Shown in pieces: positions 1-4,400 of a stretch of DNA of 6,670 nucleotides. The position numbers were made by a program, and so were the translations under genes. The DNA lies in the NCBI GenBank assembly GCA_946887065.1, contig CAMPKL010000202.1:1-6670 (forward strand), in the 5' to 3' direction. Positions within the stretch are counted from its first letter, which is position 1, and each line of letters opens with the position of its first letter. The DNA is from an uncultured Bryobacterales bacterium (GTDB lineage Bacteria > Acidobacteriota > Terriglobia > Bryobacterales > UBA6623). Under the pieces are notes generated by a model. The model saw only the letters and a list, made by a program, of their open reading frames with translations, had not been told where the DNA came from and did not search any database.

Positions 1-890
1 GCGGCATTCACTTGATGGGCCAGTTGGGCAACTTCAACACGCCCATCCCGCAACGCGACGCCAACGGCGTCTTGTTCTTCCCTACAGGCGGCCCCCGCTA
101 TAATCCGGCGTTCTCGCGCATCGGCCTGCGCCGCTCGCAATTCAACAGCTTCTACCAGGGCGTGACGTTCTCCTTGGAAAACCGCTGGCGCGACCGTTTC
201 CGCTACCAGTTGAAGTACGGCTTTTCAAAGTCCATTGACGAAGCGTCAAACGGTACCTTCAACGACTTTCAGGCCAGCGACCAGATGCCGACGACCTACA
301 ACTACCGGCTTAATCGCGGGCCGTCGGACTTCGACCTGACCCATGTGTTCGCCGGCAGCTTCTCCTATCTGCTGCCGAGCATCCGCAACGCCGGCGCTCT
401 GGGTGTCGTGACGAACAATTGGGAATTGCATGGCCTGACACAGATGCAGTCCGGCAATCCGTTCGCCCCCAGCGTCGGTTTTGATCGCGCCCACTTGGAG
501 ACCGGCTTCGGCGACACCGGCCAGCGGCCCGATTTGCTGAGCGGCGATGCCGACAGCATCGTCCAAGGCGGGCCCGACCAGTATTTCAACCCGCTCGCTT
601 TTGGCCTGCCCGCGGAAGGCTATCTGGGAACTCTCGGCCGCGGTACGCTCCGCGGTCCGGGGCTCTATACGATCAATGTTTCAGTACACAAGTCATTCCC
701 GTTGACTGACAGCCAGCGGTTGAACTTTCGCGCTGAATTTTTTAACGTCGTCAACCGTCCGAATTTCCAGATTCCGATCGAGCAGGAATTGTTCACTTCG
801 ACCGGCGGGCGCATCGGCTCGGCCGGGCGCATCACCGAGACGGCGGGCGGCTCGCGCCAGATTCAGCTAGCCCTGCGCTGGGAGTTCTAA
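1..890 (+). CDS. TonB-dependent receptor, Oar-like beta-barrel, C-terminal part (5' end outside window)
   Basis: This is the C-terminal ~295 residues of an outer-membrane TonB-dependent receptor of the large Oar-like group that is expanded in Acidobacteriota. The frame is open to the left edge (GGC ATT CAC TTG from base 3), so neither the ATG at 15 nor the TTG at 12 is a real start; the plug and any Cna-B/carboxypeptidase-like N-terminal domain lie upstream. Family landmarks are visible in order: 'FNSFYQG' with a following strand near 145-180, 'YGFSKSIDEA' near 219-248, 'GPSDFDLTHVF' near 319-351, 'MQSGNPF' near 444-464, 'YFNPLAF' near 582-602, 'NFRAEFFNVVNRPNF' near 723-767, and the last strand 'QIQLALRWEF' ending in Phe, the usual Bam recognition signal. 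The protein would form an energised channel importing a large ligand; the ligand cannot be told from sequence. An MFS gene follows 38 nt downstream on the same strand. Confidence 0.9.
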   Translation, partial: GIHLMGQLGNFNTPIPQRDANGVLFFPTGGPRYNPAFSRIGLRRSQFNSFYQGVTFSLENRWRDRFRYQLKYGFSKSIDEASNGTFNDFQASDQMPTTYNYRLNRGPSDFDLTHVFAGSFSYLLPSIRNAGALGVVTNNWELHGLTQMQSGNPFAPSVGFDRAHLETGFGDTGQRPDLLSGDADSIVQGGPDQYFNPLAFGLPAEGYLGTLGRGTLRGPGLYTINVSVHKSFPLTDSQRLNFRAEFFNVVNRPNFQIPIEQELFTSTGGRIGSAGRITETAGGSRQIQLALRWEF

Positions 891-928
891 CGACGAGCAA
901 TCCGCCTCGGCAACGCCGATTCCTGGTC

Positions 929-2179
929 ATGGCGGCGCTCGTCGCCGCCGGTGAGATGGTTTTCGCGCTGCCCTTCGTTGTCGCGAGGGTATTTCGACCG
1001 ACGCTGCTCGACGTTTTCGGACTCACCAATCTGCAACTTGGAACGGCGTTTTCCGTCTACGGCGTGGTGGCCATGGCCTCCTACTTCCCCGGCGGGCCGC
1101 TGGCCGATCGCTTTTCCGCCCGGCGTCTGATGACCGCGGCGCTGGTCGCCACGTCCCTCGGCGGCGGAATCTTCGCGACGATCCCCTCAATCGGCGCCCT
1201 TACCGCCCTCTACGCTTTCTGGGGCCTCACGACAATCCTGCTGTTCTGGGCCGCTCTATTGCGCGCGACGCGCGAATGGGGCGGGGAAGCCGCCATCGGG
1301 CGGGCTTACGGAATCCTCGACGGCGGCCGCGGTCTAGCGGCGGCCTTTCTGGCGTCCACGATGGTGCTCATCTTCGCCGCGCTGCTGCCAAGCGAGGCCG
1401 CCTCGGCCACTCTCGCCCAGCGGACCTACGCGCTTTCCAGCGTCATTTGGATCTTCACTGGCCTGACCTTGGCGTCCGCGGTTCTCGTTTGGATCGCCGT
1501 GCCTTCGGCCAGTCCCTCTGTTTCGCCGTGGGGCAGTCGAATATTCAACTGGAGCGGGGTCCGGCAGGTCCTAGCCATGCCCGCCGTCTGGCGGCAAGCG
1601 GTCATCGTCGTCTGTTCCTACGTGGGTTATAAGGCGACAGACGATTTCTCGCTCTATGCACGGGACGCCTTCGATTACAACGACGTCGCCGCCGCCCAGC
1701 TGGGAACGATTTCGTTCTGGGTGCGGCCCTTGGCCGCCGTAGGCGCCGGATATCTTGCCGACAAGACCCGCCCCTCTCGCGTTGCCGCTTGGAGCTTTTC
1801 CGGCTTGGCGTTGGGTTGCGTGCTGATGATCCTGCAGCCGGGAATTCACGGAGTACTCGTGGCGACCGTTGCGGCGACCAGCGTCGGCATCTATGCGGTT
1901 CGATCGGTCTACTTCGCCTTGCTCGGTGAAGCGCGCGTGCCTTTGGCCGTCACCGGCAGCGCAATCGGACTCGTCTCGGTCATCGGCTTTACGCCCGACG
2001 TTTTCATGGGACCGGTCATGGGTTATCTGCTTGACCGATCGCCTGGCGCGCTGGGGCACCAGCACGTATTTCTGTTCGTCGCCGGCTTTGCAGTTGTCGG
2101 ACTCCTCGCAACCTTATCGTTTCAACGCTTTGCCAAAACGTCGCCGATGCGTCACGGGGACGTCATGAGCCCTCGATAG
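929..2179 (+). CDS. MFS transporter (sugar-phosphate-permease-like, 12 TM)
   Basis: A 416-residue inner-membrane transporter of the major facilitator superfamily, of normal length. Hydrophobic segments fit twelve helices (approximately residues 2-20, 38-55, 69-88, 92-111, 134-153, 170-191, 222-235, 258-276, 286-303, 307-327, 340-363, 379-397). The signature motif A lies in loop 2-3 (residues 55-66, GGPLADRFSARR), and a second copy lies in loop 8-9 (residues 272-284, GAGYLADKTRPSR), as expected from the internal duplication. The segment around 352-369 (GFTPDVFMGPVMGYLLD) and 'YGILDGGRG' at 127-135 resemble COG2271-type permeases; that placement is from memory and the substrate is unknown. The ATG at 929 has no clear Shine-Dalgarno. 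In-frame codons upstream encode a basic stretch (PRQRRFLV), but no ATG, GTG or TTG was found back to about base 827, so 929 is kept. Probably co-transcribed with the upstream receptor, as an inner-membrane partner. Confidence 0.88.
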   Translation: MAALVAAGEMVFALPFVVARVFRPTLLDVFGLTNLQLGTAFSVYGVVAMASYFPGGPLADRFSARRLMTAALVATSLGGGIFATIPSIGALTALYAFWGLTTILLFWAALLRATREWGGEAAIGRAYGILDGGRGLAAAFLASTMVLIFAALLPSEAASATLAQRTYALSSVIWIFTGLTLASAVLVWIAVPSASPSVSPWGSRIFNWSGVRQVLAMPAVWRQAVIVVCSYVGYKATDDFSLYARDAFDYNDVAAAQLGTISFWVRPLAAVGAGYLADKTRPSRVAAWSFSGLALGCVLMILQPGIHGVLVATVAATSVGIYAVRSVYFALLGEARVPLAVTGSAIGLVSVIGFTPDVFMGPVMGYLLDRSPGALGHQHVFLFVAGFAVVGLLATLSFQRFAKTSPMRHGDVMSPR

Positions 2180-2183
2180 GATC

Positions 2184-2207
2184 GGAAGAACCGGCTATGA
2201 CTCTTCC
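2184..2207. repeat. Short inverted repeat between convergent genes
   Basis: GGAAGA (2184-2189) and TCTTCC (2202-2207) form a 6-bp inverted repeat with a 12-nt loop, between the MFS stop (2177-2179) and the tail of the PspC gene, whose stop is at 2195-2197 on the other strand. It could act as a weak bidirectional transcription stop. It is short, AT-leaning and lacks a U-tract on either strand, so it may be chance. Confidence 0.2.
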
Positions 2208-2398
2208 AACGGCACGATGATCCACAGCACCACGTAAATCAACGAGCCCGGTACGCCGATTGCTGCGATTGAGCCAACCACGTACAAGATCCGCACGAGC
2301 CACGCCGGCCAGCCGATGGCCTGCGCCATGCCGCCGCAAACGCCGCCAATTAATCGGCTGCGGCGTGATCTGCGAAACGGCGCTCCTTGCCACGGCAT
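2195..2398 (-). CDS. PspC-domain small membrane protein
   Basis: A 67-residue protein that is almost entirely a PspC domain (residues ~9-65). The family pattern is clear: a basic lead (RRSRRSR), then 'LIGGVCGGMAQAIGWP' with the diagnostic GVCGG, then 'VRILYVV', a glycine-containing hydrophobic stretch, and the closing 'IYVVLWIIVPLEE'. Expected topology is one or two membrane helices (about 35-48 and 51-63) with a cytoplasmic basic N-terminus. In enterobacteria PspC senses membrane stress together with PspA and PspB; solo short PspC proteins are widespread and mostly uncharacterised, so a membrane-stress role here is inference. No pspA or pspB is visible nearby. The start is well fixed: the codon directly before this ATG is an in-frame TAG (2399-2401). 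No good Shine-Dalgarno precedes it. The gene converges on the MFS gene with 15 nt between stop codons. Confidence 0.88.
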   Translation of the reverse strand: MPWQGAPFRRSRRSRLIGGVCGGMAQAIGWPAWLVRILYVVGSIAAIGVPGSLIYVVLWIIVPLEES

Positions 2399-2448
2399 CT
2401 AGTAAGAACTTACGGAGGCGGCGGGAGCAGGGTTCCAGCCATGAGCAA

Positions 2449-2476
2449 AACATATGTGATCCATCGTTTTTTTCAA
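2449..2476 (-). promoter_or_regulatory. Candidate sigma-70-type promoter for the PspC gene
   Basis: Read on the minus strand, TTGAAA (2471-2476) and TATGTT (2449-2454) are separated by 16 nt and lie about 50 nt upstream of the PspC start codon. The -35 is a good match to consensus and the -10 matches 4 of 6. The placement is sensible, but AT-rich tracts in intergenic DNA give such matches easily. Confidence 0.3.
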
Positions 2477-2680
2477 TTGGACCTAGACGGCCAGGCTCGG
2501 TAGGATAAAAGTGCAGCGAGCTAAGCGGGGCGCCTAGTTGTGACCCCCATATCGACACAATCGAAGCCCGTTCTGTTTTTCAAAACACTATACCCCCGCG
2601 TCGCGTGTCGCCAGACCGTTCTAGCGGGCCGTTTTCCGCGTGTTTGTATTGCGTCCCTTTTCGACGCATCCAACTTTGAG

Positions 2681-2687
2681 AGAGGAG
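2681..2687 (+). promoter_or_regulatory. Strong ribosome binding site deciding the DUF2934 start
   Basis: AGAGGAG ends 8 nt before the ATG at 2696, an ideal Shine-Dalgarno and spacing. It selects this ATG over the upstream in-frame ATG at 2540, whose 52 extra residues look like translated non-coding DNA. It is the only strong Shine-Dalgarno seen before a gene start in this window. Confidence 0.8.
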
Positions 2688-2695
2688 TACTTGTA

Positions 2696-2968
2696 ATGGC
2701 AACAGCCAAGAAGCCCAACGTCACTGCGACCATCGAAACCAAGAAGGCCGCCCCCCGCCGCAAACCGGCGACTGCATCGGCGCAGAAGGCGTCCGCCGCC
2801 TCACCGAGGATGCGCAAAGCGGCTCCCGACGCCGAGCCCACGTCCGAGGTTGAGCCTCAGGAGGTCGAACGGTTGGCCTACCAGCTCTGGGAACAGCGTG
2901 GACGCCCTGAAGGCACGAGCGTGGAAGATTGGAACCGCGCGAAAGAGATTCTGCTTCAAACACGCTAG
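2696..2968 (+). CDS. DUF2934-domain protein with basic Lys/Ala/Pro-rich N-terminal tail
   Basis: A 90-residue soluble protein of unknown function. Residues ~50-90 match the short DUF2934 domain: 'EVERLAYQLWEQRGRPEGTS' followed by 'VEDWNRAKEILLQ', with the family's hallmark aromatic-Leu-Trp-Glu, GRPEG and the Trp of the second helix all present. Residues 1-44 are low-complexity and basic (11 Lys/Arg, one acidic residue, rich in Ala, Pro, Thr and Ser), resembling a histone-H1-like tail. Such a tail could bind nucleic acid or other polyanions, but that is inference. There is no signal peptide or membrane segment, so it is likely cytoplasmic. The start is set by a strong Shine-Dalgarno 8 nt upstream. 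It stands alone between a divergent PspC gene and a convergent DUF3179 gene whose stop codon is only 7 nt away. DUF2934 proteins are frequent in Acidobacteriota and Proteobacteria and often carry variable tails. Confidence 0.85.
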   Translation: MATAKKPNVTATIETKKAAPRRKPATASAQKASAASPRMRKAAPDAEPTSEVEPQEVERLAYQLWEQRGRPEGTSVEDWNRAKEILLQTR

Positions 2969-2975
2969 CCCGAGA

Positions 2976-4349
2976 TCAGCGCACCAATCGGGTATCTGGG
3001 TAGGCTGAATACCAGCCGAACCAGAAAGCGCGGTGGGCGGGGAGTCGCGCCAGCCGGTCGCCGGCTGCTGATTCGAGCCGGTCTTCGTGCAACGTCCATT
3101 TGACGCCGTTTTGGTCGATCGCGACCTGGGCGGAGTCCCAGCGCTCAATGACCTGGCCCTGAGTTCCGTAGACCCGACTAGCCCCGGACTCGTCCGTCAA
3201 GACGACGAGGCGAACGCCTCCGACTTGATCGGCATAGATCCGATTCTTGTTCAAGAAGGAAGTCGAAATCGCGAGCGTCTCCTCGGAGCGCTCGGGGAAC
3301 GTCAACGCCAACACCTCCGCCTTATTCTTCAAGCGGCGGTCCAGCTTGGGTACGGCGAACATCAATTCGTCCGTCGCGAAATAATTCCGGTAGGCCGCGC
3401 CCTCCGCGTAATCGCGATTGTGCCCGGTCTCAATCGACAACACCTGGGTTCGGGGATGGCGTTTGCGCCATTCACCCCAGGTCGTCGTGACCACATAACC
3501 GCGCGTCAAGGTAATCTCGCGGTCCGCCAACGGTCCGATCACCGGCTCGCCGCGCAACGTGCTCCAAAGAGACTGCGTCTTGCGGTCATACATCAGCTTG
3601 TTCGAGCGATAGAGAAAGCCGCTGGTGCCCAGTTCATGGCCGACGCCGTTGTGGACTGTTTCGTAGAGCACCATACTGCCGCACAGCGTGCAATAGACGC
3701 CCGCGACAGGCACGTCCCCCACGACGTCGACGAACATCTCATGCCAGGCCAGAATGCGCTTGGGATACGCTCGTGCGTCCCCGTTGACCGCCAGCCCGAA
3801 GACGATGTTGTCGTCTTCTAGGTATGACGCATCGCCCGCCGAAATCATTTTGGGGCCGCGCAGGGGCGGAATGCCGTCCTGTCGCACCCCTCCCCAGACA
3901 ACTTCGTCCAGCCGAATCTTCGCCGTGTAATCGGAGCGGAAGTAGCCGCGAAACTTGGGGTCGATGAGCGAGTAGAGTTCCGCCTTGTAATCCGCGTACT
4001 GGGGATGGAACGCGGGCTCCTGGCTCCACTGCCAGCGCCACCACTCGTCGACGTCGTACTGAAAGGTTTTCCCGGTCTTGCCGCCCAGCAGAACCAACAA
4101 ACGTCGAGCGAACGCCGGGTCTTGCATCAGGCGCACGACCTCCAGCAGCAGAGGAGTAAAACCGAGGGTCCAGTCGTCCTTGATCTGCCGAAAGGCCTGC
4201 TCGCGGTCCTCTTCCCAGAGCAAGCGCACGAAGAGGCGGCGGTCATCAGCCGGCAGAGCCTGTGCCTGCGCCCGGCGCCGTCCGAGCAGCAGGGCGGCGC
4301 CGGGTACGACTCCGGCTAGGGCTCGGCGCCGCGTGACGATTCGCGTCAT
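2976..4349 (-). CDS. DUF3179-domain exported protein (Tat-type signal)
   Basis: A 457-residue protein of unknown biochemical function. Residues 1-29 look like a twin-arginine signal: T6-R7-R8-R9-A-L, a short hydrophobic core (11-22), then basic GRRR before AQA and a likely cleavage after A29, so it is probably exported folded. Residues ~35-145 are a helical, Trp-rich lead. The DUF3179 domain spans ~148-440 with its characteristic blocks: 'VWGGVRQDGIPPL' (151-163), 'NGDARAYPKRIL' then W202-H203-E204, Y219-C220-T-L-C223-G, 'LGTSGFLYRSNKLMYDR' (240-256), 'SLW' (260-262), 'TTTWGEWRKRHP' (288-299) and the closing 'RAFWFGWYSAYPDT' (440-453). The invariant His and the CxxC pair could bind a metal or cofactor or be redox active; this is untested. 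It lies 51 nt downstream of the sulfatase-like gene on the same strand, so is probably in its operon. No clear Shine-Dalgarno precedes the ATG, the only sensible start for the signal peptide. Confidence 0.9.
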   Translation of the reverse strand: MTRIVTRRRALAGVVPGAALLLGRRRAQAQALPADDRRLFVRLLWEEDREQAFRQIKDDWTLGFTPLLLEVVRLMQDPAFARRLLVLLGGKTGKTFQYDVDEWWRWQWSQEPAFHPQYADYKAELYSLIDPKFRGYFRSDYTAKIRLDEVVWGGVRQDGIPPLRGPKMISAGDASYLEDDNIVFGLAVNGDARAYPKRILAWHEMFVDVVGDVPVAGVYCTLCGSMVLYETVHNGVGHELGTSGFLYRSNKLMYDRKTQSLWSTLRGEPVIGPLADREITLTRGYVVTTTWGEWRKRHPRTQVLSIETGHNRDYAEGAAYRNYFATDELMFAVPKLDRRLKNKAEVLALTFPERSEETLAISTSFLNKNRIYADQVGGVRLVVLTDESGASRVYGTQGQVIERWDSAQVAIDQNGVKWTLHEDRLESAAGDRLARLPAHRAFWFGWYSAYPDTRLVR

Positions 4350-4400
4350 TTGGGACTCAGTGTATCTTCAGCCCGCCGTGATGGATGTAAAACGCCCGGC

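Larger units (their letters stand above)
2399..2695. other. Gene-free divergent region between PspC and DUF2934 genes
   Basis: A 297-nt stretch that separates two divergently read genes and must hold both promoters. I see a weak minus-strand promoter candidate (2449-2476), a loose plus-strand candidate (TTGGAC at 2477-2482, 18-nt spacer, TAGGAT at 2501-2506; poor -35), AT-rich patches around 2464-2476 and 2571-2591, and a strong ribosome binding site at its right end. Frames running through it have no family resemblance. No tRNA, riboswitch or repeat array was recognised. Confidence 0.6.

Noticed and set aside
12..17. TTG or ATG start for the receptor gene
   Set aside because: The frame is open to the left edge and the product begins in mid-barrel, so the start lies outside the window.
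1571..2065. Open frame of 164 codons on the minus strand
   Set aside because: Antisense to the second half of the MFS transporter; charged, low-information product without a ribosome binding site.
2403..2414. GTAAG-AA-CTTAC inverted repeat just upstream of the PspC start
   Set aside because: Arms of 5 bp with a 2-nt centre are too short to argue for an operator or hairpin without comparative data.
2163..2558. Open frame of 131 codons on the minus strand covering the PspC gene
   Set aside because: The overlapping frame gives an unmistakable PspC domain, while this frame runs Arg/Ser-rich without any family pattern.
2540..2695. 52-codon upstream extension of the DUF2934 gene
   Set aside because: The strong Shine-Dalgarno sits just before the ATG at 2696, and the extension reads as random (Cys- and Phe-containing) rather than the low-complexity tail that follows.
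3087..3821. Open frame of 244 codons on the plus strand
   Set aside because: It is antisense to the core of the DUF3179 gene, which has clear family motifs. The product lacks recognisable domains and is the usual shadow in GC-rich DNA.
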